Source: an uncultured Muribaculaceae bacterium (lineage in GTDB: Bacteria; Bacteroidota; Bacteroidia; Bacteroidales; Muribaculaceae). From it: 57,475 nt of DNA. The stretch covers positions 1 through 57,475 of the forward strand of contig CANNVE010000017.1 of assembly GCA_947525975.1 (NCBI GenBank). The letters are read 5' to 3'. The position numbers and the translations under genes were made by a program. Under the pieces are notes generated by a model. That model ran no database searches. It worked only from the letters and a program-made list of their open reading frames with translations, and was not told the DNA's origin. Shown here one piece after another: positions 27,400-35,903 of this stretch (its first letter is position 1; every line of letters starts with the position of its first letter).

Positions 27400-29085
27400 A
27401 TGAAATCAATCATAAAATCAATGACAGTCGCTGCTCTGGCCCTGCTGTCGACATCTTGCCTCGACCTCGATCCCAAGGATCAGCTCGCGGATGGCAACCT
27501 GTGGGGGCGCGCAGCCGACTTCGAAAACTTCGCCAACAATTTCTACGGCTGGACCATTGATTTCGGTTCCGTAGTGATTCGCGACGGCCAGCACAGCGAC
27601 GTTCGCTCTGACATCATGGCCCTCAAAGGCGGAAAGAACGTGTTCGCAAACGGCACAAACACCATTCCCAATTCTGACGGCCTCTACACCGGCAACTACG
27701 CCAACATACGCCGCTGCAACCTCCTTCTGGAGAATGCCCCCAAATTCGCCCAGCAGGAAGACATCGCCCAGTACGTAGGCGAGGCCTACTTCTTCCGCGC
27801 CTACAACTACTTCAACCTCATGCAGGCATTCGGCGACCTGATCATCGTTGACCACTCGCTCGACGTGACCGACGCGCTGATGAAGGCTGAGCGCAACGAT
27901 CGCGTGGAGGTAGCCCGCTTCATCGTAGACGACCTCAACAACGCCGTGGAGAAGCTCAAGAACTTCTCGGAAGTGCCCTACGGACGCATCAGCAAGGAAG
28001 GCGCATACGCCTACCTGAGCCGCGTGGCCCTCTTCGAAGGCACATGGCAGAAATTCCGCGGCAACGAGACCGTGGCCAAGGAATTCCTCGACATCGCCGC
28101 AAAGGCCGCCAAGGAAGTGATCGACTCGAAGACTTTCGAACTCTTCAAGAATCCCGCCCTCGGCACCGACGCATACCGCTACATGTTCATCCTCGAGGAT
28201 GTGAAGAACAACCCCGCAGGCCTGACCAAGAGCGCCAACAAGGAATACATCTTCGTGCGCTGCCACGACGAGGTGCTGAAGCCCATCAACTACAACATCA
28301 GCTACGGCACAAGCCCCTCGGGCGGCGACGGACTGGCATCGAAGAAATTCGCCGACCTCTTCCTCTGCAGCGACGGTCTGCCCATCGAGATATCGCCCCG
28401 TTTCCAGGGATACACCAACATACGCAGCGAATGGCAGAACCGCGACACCCGCATGAGCACCATCCTCTGCCCTCCCGGAGCTGACATCTACGTCACCGGC
28501 TACAAGGCCCACACCAACTGGGACGAGACCGATGAGCCCCAGATCAAGAACTTCCAGCCCAACTACAACACCGGCTACAACAGCTGGAAATGGGTGGGCG
28601 AGCGCACCGCCAACACCGGTAAGGAAAGCTTTGACTTCCCCATCATCCGCTACGCCGAGGTGCTCCTCAACTACGCCGAGGCTGTATACGAGCGCGACGG
28701 ACGCATCAGCGATGAGGATCTGGCCATCTCGATCAACCTCACCCGCAAGCGCATCAACGAGAAGATGCCTGACCTCACCAACGCCTTCGTAAGCACCAAC
28801 GGCCTTGACATGCGCACCGAGATTCGCCGCGAGCGCACCATCGAGCTCTTCAACGAAGGCTTCCGCATCGACGACCTCAAGCGCTGGAAGACAGCCGAGA
28901 CCGAGATGCCCCAGGCTTTCCGCGGCAGCAAATTCTGCGGCGGCACACAGGATGCAGAAGGCTTCATGATTTTCGAGCCCGCAGGCGACCGCCAGTGGCT
29001 TGAGCGCAACTACCTGCTGCCCCTGCCCGTTGACCAGCGTCAACTCAACCCCAACCTCGGCCAGAACCCCGGCTGGGCAAGCTAA
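27400..29085 (+). CDS. SusD/RagB-type glycan-binding lipoprotein
   Basis: The 561-residue surface lipoprotein has its lipobox Cys at residue 20 (LLSTSC). It caps the SusC barrel and captures glycans. The SusD fold is recognisable from NLWGRAADFENFANNFYGW, YVGEAYFFRAYNYFNLMQAFGD, FPIIRYAEVLLNYAEAVYE and the C-terminal RRERTIELFNEGFRIDDLKR, ending YLLPLPVDQRQLNPNLGQNP. It starts 53 nt after susC. The gap contains a small hairpin (aatcc and ggatt arms) typical of the susC-susD junction region. Confidence 0.97.
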   Translation: MKSIIKSMTVAALALLSTSCLDLDPKDQLADGNLWGRAADFENFANNFYGWTIDFGSVVIRDGQHSDVRSDIMALKGGKNVFANGTNTIPNSDGLYTGNYANIRRCNLLLENAPKFAQQEDIAQYVGEAYFFRAYNYFNLMQAFGDLIIVDHSLDVTDALMKAERNDRVEVARFIVDDLNNAVEKLKNFSEVPYGRISKEGAYAYLSRVALFEGTWQKFRGNETVAKEFLDIAAKAAKEVIDSKTFELFKNPALGTDAYRYMFILEDVKNNPAGLTKSANKEYIFVRCHDEVLKPINYNISYGTSPSGGDGLASKKFADLFLCSDGLPIEISPRFQGYTNIRSEWQNRDTRMSTILCPPGADIYVTGYKAHTNWDETDEPQIKNFQPNYNTGYNSWKWVGERTANTGKESFDFPIIRYAEVLLNYAEAVYERDGRISDEDLAISINLTRKRINEKMPDLTNAFVSTNGLDMRTEIRRERTIELFNEGFRIDDLKRWKTAETEMPQAFRGSKFCGGTQDAEGFMIFEPAGDRQWLERNYLLPLPVDQRQLNPNLGQNPGWAS

Positions 29086-29091
29086 ATATTG

Positions 29092-29113
29092 AATTTTGAA
29101 TTTGAATTTTGAA
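29092..29113 (+). repeat. short gaatttt tandem repeat
   Basis: Units gaatttt-gaattt-gaatttt-ga lie between the susD stop and the next ATG. This is a simple-sequence A+T stretch like the larger heptamer array at 32.0 kb. Confidence 0.5.
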
Positions 29114-29123
29114 AATTCCGGAA

Positions 29124-30542
29124 ATGAAACTTCACAATATAATTAAAGGCATGGCTTTTGTCGGAGCATCGGCGCTGATGCTGACATCGTGCGACGACGA
29201 AAAGCTGCTCACCACTGACTTTGAGGAGACTCGCATCCCCACCGAGGTGCAGCTCCACGTGAGCGAGATACTGCCCGTGGGCGTGGGCATGGACACCACC
29301 CTGTCATACACCCTGCTTCCTCTCGACTTCCCCGATCGCGAAGTGGCTTTCCTCACCTCTAACGAGAATGTGGCCACCGTCGATCCCGACGGCACAGTGC
29401 ATGGCGTGTCGGTGGGCGAAGCCACTATCACCTGCACCCTCCCCATCGGCTTCGGCCCTTACTCTAACGTCACCATCCAGGTGATCTCTGAGGTGGTGAA
29501 GGCCGAGTCGCTCACCGTGGTCAACACCACCGACCTCGGCGAGGAAGGCAAGATATTCGTGACCGACGAGATTCAGCTCCAGGCCCAGATCCTGCCCGAG
29601 AACCACACCTACGACCGCGTGACATGGCACTCGTCAAACGAGGGCATCGCCACAGTAGATGAGAACGGCCTCGTGAAGTGCCTCGCTCCCGGCCAGGTTG
29701 AGCTCACCGCTATCACCACCGACCGCAGCGGCGTCAAGGGCTCGATCGTGCTCGACATCGTGCCTTACATCGCAGCCGAGTCTATCACTATCGCTCCTTT
29801 GGCAGAACCCGTCTGCATCGTAGGCGGCCCCGTGGCTCTCAACGTCACCTACACCCCCGCAGGTGCTACTCTCGGCTCTGTAGAGTGGAAGTCATCTGAC
29901 GAGACCGTCGCCACCGTGCACCGCGGCGTAGTCACCCCCACAGGCTTCGGCACAGTCACCATCATCGGCACTTGCGTCGAGACCGGCGAAGAGGCTCAGG
30001 TGACCATCGAAATCCCCGCAGGCTGGTATGTATGGAATGCAGCCAACGGCTTCATGGGCATCAACAAGGCTACATCATGGATCTCAAACAACGAGAACCC
30101 CAACATCGAGAATGGCGTATGGCGCGTTCACTTCCCCGATGCCGGCACCGGCAAGTGGCGTCGTGACTTCAAGCTTAACTGCAGCAACAACGACCTCTTC
30201 CAAATGCACAAGTCGATGCCCGTGCTCGCATTCCGCAACACAGTGCCTACGGGCGGCAACAACACCTGGGACGTGCGCGACTCAGGCAACCCGAAGGACA
30301 ACGCGGGCTTCCCTCTGCCCGACGGCACCCGTCTGATCATGATCGACCTCACCGCCAAGTTCGCAGGCTGGGATGCCTTCCACGGCTTCAACCTCTTCCA
30401 GCTCAAGGTGGCCGACATCCCCAACGCCAACGTTGACAGGAACAAGGCTTACTACGACATCTTCTGGATCCGCACGTTCGCAACAGCTGACGAGGCCAAG
30501 GCATTCGCTACCGCCGACGCAGAAGCAAACCCCATACAATAA
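29124..30542 (+). CDS. surface glycan-binding lipoprotein with Big_2 domains
   Basis: The 472-residue lipoprotein (Cys23 in LMLTSCDDE) starts at ATG 29124, since the in-frame TTG at 29109 is inside the A+T repeat. Three immunoglobulin-like Big_2 repeats are visible at about 30-110, 115-200 and 205-290, each with the motif NENVATVDPDG, NEGIATVDENG or DETVATVHRG. A distinct C-terminal module (about 300-472, starting WYVWNAANGFMG) contains many aromatic residues and ends FWIRTFATADEAKAFA; it may be a DUF4979-like carbohydrate-binding domain. The position after susCD is that of a SusE/F-type surface glycan-binding protein. Confidence 0.88.
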   Translation: MKLHNIIKGMAFVGASALMLTSCDDEKLLTTDFEETRIPTEVQLHVSEILPVGVGMDTTLSYTLLPLDFPDREVAFLTSNENVATVDPDGTVHGVSVGEATITCTLPIGFGPYSNVTIQVISEVVKAESLTVVNTTDLGEEGKIFVTDEIQLQAQILPENHTYDRVTWHSSNEGIATVDENGLVKCLAPGQVELTAITTDRSGVKGSIVLDIVPYIAAESITIAPLAEPVCIVGGPVALNVTYTPAGATLGSVEWKSSDETVATVHRGVVTPTGFGTVTIIGTCVETGEEAQVTIEIPAGWYVWNAANGFMGINKATSWISNNENPNIENGVWRVHFPDAGTGKWRRDFKLNCSNNDLFQMHKSMPVLAFRNTVPTGGNNTWDVRDSGNPKDNAGFPLPDGTRLIMIDLTAKFAGWDAFHGFNLFQLKVADIPNANVDRNKAYYDIFWIRTFATADEAKAFATADAEANPIQ

Positions 30543-30568
30543 CCAACTCTCTACAACCCAACTAAACA

Positions 30569-32002
30569 ATGAAATTTTTCAGCTATATATTGTTGGGCGC
30601 AGCCATCAGTCTCGGTGCATCATCCTGCACCGAGATTGAGGATGGCTACACCGACATCGATTCATGGCCCACAGTGGTGAAGCCCGTTGACTACGAATAC
30701 GACATCACCGCAGAGAACATGGGCGTATACAACAAGAGCGACTTCGCCCGCGTGAAGGCTGCCCTCGCCGATGGCACCGCTCCCGCCAAGGTCAAGGAGG
30801 AATTCGAACTCCTGAAGCAGAGCCGCTTCGCTGGAATCAACTACATCCCCAATCCTCTGGAATGGGTGGTGCGCGGCAAGGATGACGGCAACCACGGCAA
30901 CGCCGCCGGCGGCCAGAACTATCAGTCATTCATGAATGACGCCACCGCCGCCTACCAGACTGCCATGCTCTGGCACCTGACCGGCGACGACCAGTACGCA
31001 GCCACCTGCGCCAACATCATGAACCAGTGGGCGGCAAAGTGCAAGGGCGGATTCTCTACCGACTCTAACGCTACGCTGCTGGCCGCACAGAGCTACACAT
31101 TCGCCTGCGCCGCTCTCATGCTGCAGGAATACACCGGCTGGCAGGCAAGCGAGCAGGAGACTTTCAAGAAGTGGCTCAAAGAGAAGTGGGCTTCGGGCAA
31201 CAAGGACTTCATGGATCGCCACCACGACACCTGCCTCGAGCACTACTGGAGCAACTGGGACCTCGTGTGCATGTGCTCTTACCTTTCGATCGGCATCCTC
31301 GACCGCAACGATGAGATGATCAACTACGTGGTCAACTTCTTCTACCGCGGCAACGACCAGGGCATGAGCAACGGCAACATCTATCGCCTCTGCAACGCAT
31401 TCCACAACGATCCCCTCGGCTCGGGCGAGATCATCGGCCAGAACCAGGAGAGCGGACGTGACCAGGGTCACGCCCAGATGTCGGTGGCTGTGGCAGGCCA
31501 GCTCGCCCAGCTCGCTTACTCGCTCTTCAAGACCAACCCCGACAAGCCCCAGCTCGACTTCTTCGCAGCCAACGACAACGCTCTGATGAAGATGGCGGAA
31601 TACGTGGCTCTCTTCAACCTCCGCGACGGCAACGACCAGGGTAACGCCCAGGGTAGCTGGCTGGTGAAGAGCGCAGAGACTTTCCCCTTCCAGAAATACA
31701 TCTACTGCGGCGGCGCTAACCAGGAAGGCCCCCTCTGCAGCTGCAGGGGCGCTCACACCCACGGCGCAACCCACACACAGGTGGCCAACGACGGCGGTCG
31801 CGGCAATCTGCGCCCCAACTGGGAGATCTTCTACAACCACTACAAGAACGAGAAGAATCTCGCCACCGGCTACAAGTACGCCAAGATGGCCGCTGACAAG
31901 ATGCGTCCCGAGTGCGGCTCAGGCGATGCCCGCTACGGCTTCAACTCCGGCGCTTTCGACCAGGTAGGCTGGAACACCCTGATGATGTACCAGGGAGAGT
32001 GA
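30569..32002 (+). CDS. alginate-lyase-family polysaccharide lyase, lipoprotein (PL38-like?)
   Basis: The 477-residue lipoprotein (Cys20, LGASSC) has an (alpha/alpha) toroid-type alginate-lyase domain. Landmarks are NQESGRDQGHAQMSVAVAGQ (about 291-310), FMNDATAAYQTAMLWHLTGD, RHHDTCLEHYWSNWDLVCM and the aromatic C-terminus. The ESGRDQxH motif is characteristic of the Alginate_lyase Pfam family. Among CAZy families I favour PL38 (glucuronan/alginate lyases), but this needs a profile search. It is probably surface-exposed, making the first cuts in a uronate-rich chain. It is the last of the four strongly codon-biased genes of the operon. Confidence 0.8.
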   Translation: MKFFSYILLGAAISLGASSCTEIEDGYTDIDSWPTVVKPVDYEYDITAENMGVYNKSDFARVKAALADGTAPAKVKEEFELLKQSRFAGINYIPNPLEWVVRGKDDGNHGNAAGGQNYQSFMNDATAAYQTAMLWHLTGDDQYAATCANIMNQWAAKCKGGFSTDSNATLLAAQSYTFACAALMLQEYTGWQASEQETFKKWLKEKWASGNKDFMDRHHDTCLEHYWSNWDLVCMCSYLSIGILDRNDEMINYVVNFFYRGNDQGMSNGNIYRLCNAFHNDPLGSGEIIGQNQESGRDQGHAQMSVAVAGQLAQLAYSLFKTNPDKPQLDFFAANDNALMKMAEYVALFNLRDGNDQGNAQGSWLVKSAETFPFQKYIYCGGANQEGPLCSCRGAHTHGATHTQVANDGGRGNLRPNWEIFYNHYKNEKNLATGYKYAKMAADKMRPECGSGDARYGFNSGAFDQVGWNTLMMYQGE

Positions 32003-32005
32003 TGC

Positions 32006-32177
32006 CTAATTAGGAATTAGAAATTAGGAATTAGTAATTAGTAATTTAATGTGCTAATTGCTAATTCCTGATTCCTAAAAAAACTAAATTTGCCAAAAGC
32101 TAATTCCTAATTCCTAATTACTAATTACTAATTACTAATTACTAACTACTAATTGAATAATTACTAATTCCTAATTG
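32006..32177 (+). repeat. heptamer tandem repeats arranged as an inverted repeat
   Basis: A left block (about 32006-32046) has five TTAGNAA units, such as ttaggaa and ttagtaa. The right block (about 32100-32177) has more than eight complementary units of CTAATTN type (ctaattc, ctaatta). The blocks can pair into a long A+T hairpin. The spacer between them contains a TAAATTTG promoter box at 32085-32092. Confidence 0.85.
32085..32092 (+). promoter_or_regulatory. TAAATTTG -7 box inside the heptamer array
   Basis: A TAnnTTTG match 92 nt upstream of the ATG at 32184, in the unpaired centre of the repeat array. It could serve as an internal promoter for the distal PUL genes. Confidence 0.45.
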
Positions 32178-32183
32178 ACAAAA

Positions 32184-33620
32184 ATGAGGTCTTTCGCTAT
32201 CGCTTCTTTCTCGTTAATCGCGCTTGCATCGCAGGCCGCGATCGTAAATTATCCTGCCCCGAAGGGCGCCGAACTCAACGACGCATTCACCGTGAAGGTA
32301 TGCGAGAAAGGCGGTGACTGGCAGCAGGTCGACGTATACAAAGTCAAGGTCGACGAGGTGGTAGGAGCCAAGCATGTGGCTCGCCCCGTGTCGATGGCCT
32401 ACTTCGACTGCGACGCAGAAGCGAATGTGATGGTGATCTCAAATGCCCAGCCCGTGAAGACGGCACAGGTGCGCCCGCAAAGTTACGGCATCACCCCCGA
32501 AATCAAGGCTGACACACTATATTTCACCGCAAAGCCTCTGCAGCAGATGAGCGTGGAGGTCAACGGCGAGATATTCAACAATCTGCATCTTTTCGTCAAT
32601 CCGATAGATGCTGACGCGCCCACAGCCAAGGCGCTCAAAAAACTCAAGAAAAACAAGGACTATGTCTATTTCGCTCCCGGATACCACAAGCTCGACAGCG
32701 CTCTGCGCATAGGCTCGGGCCAGACGGTGTATGTGGCTGGCGGGGCAGTGATCGACGGCTGCATCGAGGTGCTCGACGCTGAGAATGCGCGCCTCATAGG
32801 CCGCGGCATGGTCTATCCCAATCACGCGCTCGGCATCACCGTGCGCAACAGCAAGAACGTAGAGGTCAGCGGCCTCTTCACCACACAATGCGCGGTGGGC
32901 GGCAGCGACAGCGTCGGCATCAGCAACGTGAAGGTGATGAGCTGGTACGGCTGGGGCGACGGCTTCAACGTATTTGCCTCTAACAATGTGCGCTACAACA
33001 ACGTGTTCGCGCGCACCAGCGATGACTGCCACACCATCTACTGCACACGCAAGGGATACGACGGCAGCAGCTGCAACATCACAATGGACGACGCCGTGCT
33101 CTGGGCCGATGTGGCTCACCCGATCATGATCGGACTCCACGGCAGCTTCAATCCGGAAAAGCCCGACTCGGTGGTCGGCGCTCACTACCGCAATATCGAC
33201 ATTCTCGACCACAGCGAGAACCAGATCGACTACCAGGGATGCCTCACCATCAACTGCGGCGACAACAACCTGGTGAAAGATATCACATTTGACGACATAC
33301 GCGTTGACAACTTCCGCAAAGGCCAGCTCGTCAACATGCGCATTTTCTACAACAAGAAATACTGCGAGGCTCCGGGCAGGAGCATCGAAAACATAACCCT
33401 CCGCAATGTAACTTACGACGGCGACAACGCCGCCCTCTCGATCATAGCCGGATACAATGAGGCACGCAAGGTGAAAGGCGTGAAATTCGTCAACCTCCGC
33501 CTCAACGGACGTCTTATCTCCGATGATATGCCCGAGAAGCCGAAGTGGTACAAGACATCTGACTTCGCCAACATGTTCGTGGGCGAGCACGTGGAGGATG
33601 TAACTTTCATAACCGAATAA
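32184..33620 (+). CDS. GH28-like right-handed beta-helix protein (putative glycoside hydrolase)
   Basis: The 478-residue exported protein (signal peptide MRSFAIASFSLIALASQAA) has an N-terminal beta domain and a right-handed parallel beta-helix from about residue 150. Residues GWGDGFNVFASNNV and ARTSDDCHTIYC recall the NTDG and DD motifs of GH28 polygalacturonases, but the GHG and RIK motifs are not obvious, so it is not a canonical GH28. The ATG at 32184 is chosen over the in-frame TTG at 32175 because it begins the signal peptide. It starts after the heptamer array, 182 nt from the lyase gene. Confidence 0.75.
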   Translation: MRSFAIASFSLIALASQAAIVNYPAPKGAELNDAFTVKVCEKGGDWQQVDVYKVKVDEVVGAKHVARPVSMAYFDCDAEANVMVISNAQPVKTAQVRPQSYGITPEIKADTLYFTAKPLQQMSVEVNGEIFNNLHLFVNPIDADAPTAKALKKLKKNKDYVYFAPGYHKLDSALRIGSGQTVYVAGGAVIDGCIEVLDAENARLIGRGMVYPNHALGITVRNSKNVEVSGLFTTQCAVGGSDSVGISNVKVMSWYGWGDGFNVFASNNVRYNNVFARTSDDCHTIYCTRKGYDGSSCNITMDDAVLWADVAHPIMIGLHGSFNPEKPDSVVGAHYRNIDILDHSENQIDYQGCLTINCGDNNLVKDITFDDIRVDNFRKGQLVNMRIFYNKKYCEAPGRSIENITLRNVTYDGDNAALSIIAGYNEARKVKGVKFVNLRLNGRLISDDMPEKPKWYKTSDFANMFVGEHVEDVTFITE

Positions 33621-33638
33621 GCCATACCTTAAAAGAAG

Positions 33639-35903
33639 ATGAATAGAATCACCCTCCTGGCGATTGCCGCCGCGTGCGCCATCTCATCCCAGGCGCAAAA
33701 GATACAGCATCCGTCGCTGCTCTTCACCCCGCAGAGGGTGGAGGCCGCCAAAAGCCGCGCCAAGGCCGACACGGTCTATGGCAAAGCTTATGACCGGATC
33801 ATAGACAGGGCCGAAGGACTGCTCAAGAAAAATGATGTGCGCCAGATGGAGTATCTGGCCCTGGCCTACCAGCTCACCGGCGACAAGAAATACAGCGACA
33901 AGATCATATCCATGCTCAAGGACGTGGCCAAGACCGAGTCATGGGCCGATCGCGAGATGATGATGCGCAATCCGGCATGGCGCAGCGAGCTGCAGATGGC
34001 CCACAGGTCATTCCAGCTGGCTGTGGCATACGACGCCGTATACAACGATATGTCAGCCTCTGACCGCAAAGAGGTGGCCCGCGGGCTGTATCGCCTCGCT
34101 GTGGAGCCTCTGCTCGGCGATTGGCTTGAAGAGTCCACCCGCATACACAGCCTCAACTCCATGGGGCACAACTGGTGGAGCAGCTGCGTGGGCATGGGCG
34201 GCCTGCTTGCCCTGGCCATCTCAAACGAAGTGCCCGAGGCCGCTGATATGGCCCGTGATGCCGTGGAGTCGCTGCCCGAATGGTTTGACTTCGCCGGCGA
34301 TGTTCTCCAAAATAAGCCGAAGACCTTCGACCGCGACGGAGGCATGTACGAATCTATCAACTACGCCAGCTTCGGCATCACCGAGGCCCTGCTGCTGCGC
34401 CTCGCATGGCTCAATTCTCATCCCGGCGCGAAGCTCGAAGACATACCGCAGATGCAGCCTCTGGCCGATTTCTTCTGCCAGGCATGCTATCCGCGCACCG
34501 GCGACATACTCTACAGCATCAACTTCGGCGACTCGCACAAGAATGTCACCGGAGAGTCAGGTATAACGCTTGCCTACACCATGGGCGAGAAAGACCCCGA
34601 TGCCCTCTGGTACATCAACCAGGTGCGCCCCGGCCAGCACCGCGAGGGATTCGCTCCCGATATGCCCATGGGATTCCTTTACCTGCCCGACACCAAGGGT
34701 GCTCCGGCAGAGCCTCAGGCAGCCAAGGACCGCGTATGGACTGATTTCGGCTGGGCCACCATGCGCGACAGCTGGGAGCCTGACGCCACCATGCTCGCCG
34801 TGAAGAGCGGCATGACATGGAATCACGCGCATGCCGATGCCGGCTCGCTCATCCTTTTCCACAAAGGCCATGACATCATCAAGGATGCCGGTAACTCAAG
34901 CTACGGCACACCTGCCTACCGCAACTATTTCTTCCAGAGCGATGCCCACAATGTGGTGAAGTTCAACGGCAAGGGTCAATCGAGGTATCAGCAGTACCAC
35001 GGCACCATGCAGCCCGGATCGGTGTCATCGCTTGTGTCAGGCGACGGGCTGAAATATGTGCTTGCCGATGCCACCGGCCCCACAAGCGACCTCTTCGCCC
35101 GCAATTTCCGCCACTATCTGTGGGTTGACGATGTGATCCTCGTCATCGACGACCTCAAGAGCCACGAATCGGGCCAATACGAATGGCTGTGGCATCCCGG
35201 AGGCGTGACAAAGAAGGTGGGCGGCGATCTGCAGATCACCAACGAGAACTCATCGGTGGTGATACGCCCGCTCTTCCCGCAGACCCTGGCTCCGAGCAAT
35301 TTTGTGCATGACTACCCGGAGATGCTCTATTGGGACGTGCTGCAAGGCCCCACCGAAGACCTCAAAGGCACCGAAGACTACTACTCATTCAAACTCCCCG
35401 GCTCACATGACCGCATCAAGGGCGTGACAGCCATCATTCTTAAGGACACCCCCGACCAGAAAGCCATTCCCGCCATCGAGCGCCGTAAGGGCGACGGCTG
35501 GATAGGGCTGAAGATCACCGGCACCGACGGAGAGGTGACCAACGTATACATCAACGAACTCGCCGACGGACGCCTCATGCACCTCAATTCTTGGATCAAC
35601 TGCGACGGATACGACACCGACGCATATCTGCTCGTGACCAAGGGCGACGACGTATTCGTAGGCTACGGCAGCGCGCTGCGCAAAGACGGCAAGACGCTCT
35701 TCTCATCGCTCTCCAAGCTCAACTTCCTGCAGGAAAGAGCCGGAGACAACCTCAATGTGAGCGTATCGGGCCAGCCCCGCATCAATGCTTCGTTCACCCC
35801 TTCATTCAAGCCCAAGCGCATCAACGTCAACGGCAAGGCCGCTAACCTCGCGGCCAAGGACGGTTCTTATAAAATCAAACTGAATTCAGGCGATGGCAAG
35901 TAA
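33639..35903 (+). CDS. heparinase II/III-like polysaccharide lyase
   Basis: The 754-residue secreted protein (signal peptide to about SSQAQ, residue 19) has an alpha/alpha toroid N-terminal half and a heparinase II/III-like beta-sandwich C-terminal half. Candidate catalytic motifs are NSMGHNWWSSC (about 172-182), WNHAHADAGSLILF (about 393-406) and SDAHNVV (about 433-439). The fold is shared by PL12, PL15, PL17, PL21 and PL33. The family cannot be fixed by eye, so the substrate may be a glucuronate-, mannuronate- or iduronate-containing chain. It starts 18 nt after the previous stop and overlaps the next gene by 11 nt. Confidence 0.88.
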   Translation: MNRITLLAIAAACAISSQAQKIQHPSLLFTPQRVEAAKSRAKADTVYGKAYDRIIDRAEGLLKKNDVRQMEYLALAYQLTGDKKYSDKIISMLKDVAKTESWADREMMMRNPAWRSELQMAHRSFQLAVAYDAVYNDMSASDRKEVARGLYRLAVEPLLGDWLEESTRIHSLNSMGHNWWSSCVGMGGLLALAISNEVPEAADMARDAVESLPEWFDFAGDVLQNKPKTFDRDGGMYESINYASFGITEALLLRLAWLNSHPGAKLEDIPQMQPLADFFCQACYPRTGDILYSINFGDSHKNVTGESGITLAYTMGEKDPDALWYINQVRPGQHREGFAPDMPMGFLYLPDTKGAPAEPQAAKDRVWTDFGWATMRDSWEPDATMLAVKSGMTWNHAHADAGSLILFHKGHDIIKDAGNSSYGTPAYRNYFFQSDAHNVVKFNGKGQSRYQQYHGTMQPGSVSSLVSGDGLKYVLADATGPTSDLFARNFRHYLWVDDVILVIDDLKSHESGQYEWLWHPGGVTKKVGGDLQITNENSSVVIRPLFPQTLAPSNFVHDYPEMLYWDVLQGPTEDLKGTEDYYSFKLPGSHDRIKGVTAIILKDTPDQKAIPAIERRKGDGWIGLKITGTDGEVTNVYINELADGRLMHLNSWINCDGYDTDAYLLVTKGDDVFVGYGSALRKDGKTLFSSLSKLNFLQERAGDNLNVSVSGQPRINASFTPSFKPKRINVNGKAANLAAKDGSYKIKLNSGDGK

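Noticed and set aside
27418-29043. 541-codon open frame antisense to susD
   Set aside because: It is a mirror of the strongly biased susD codons; the product is Val/Glu/Leu-rich without any domain, and susD is certain.
32006-32177. CRISPR or transposon end in the heptamer array
   Set aside because: Units are contiguous 7-mers without spacers, and no transposase or cas gene is nearby.
32517-33590. 357-codon open frame antisense to the GH28-like gene
   Set aside because: It has a Val/Ala/His-rich shadow composition and no promoter, and it lies wholly within a gene with signal peptide and beta-helix motifs.
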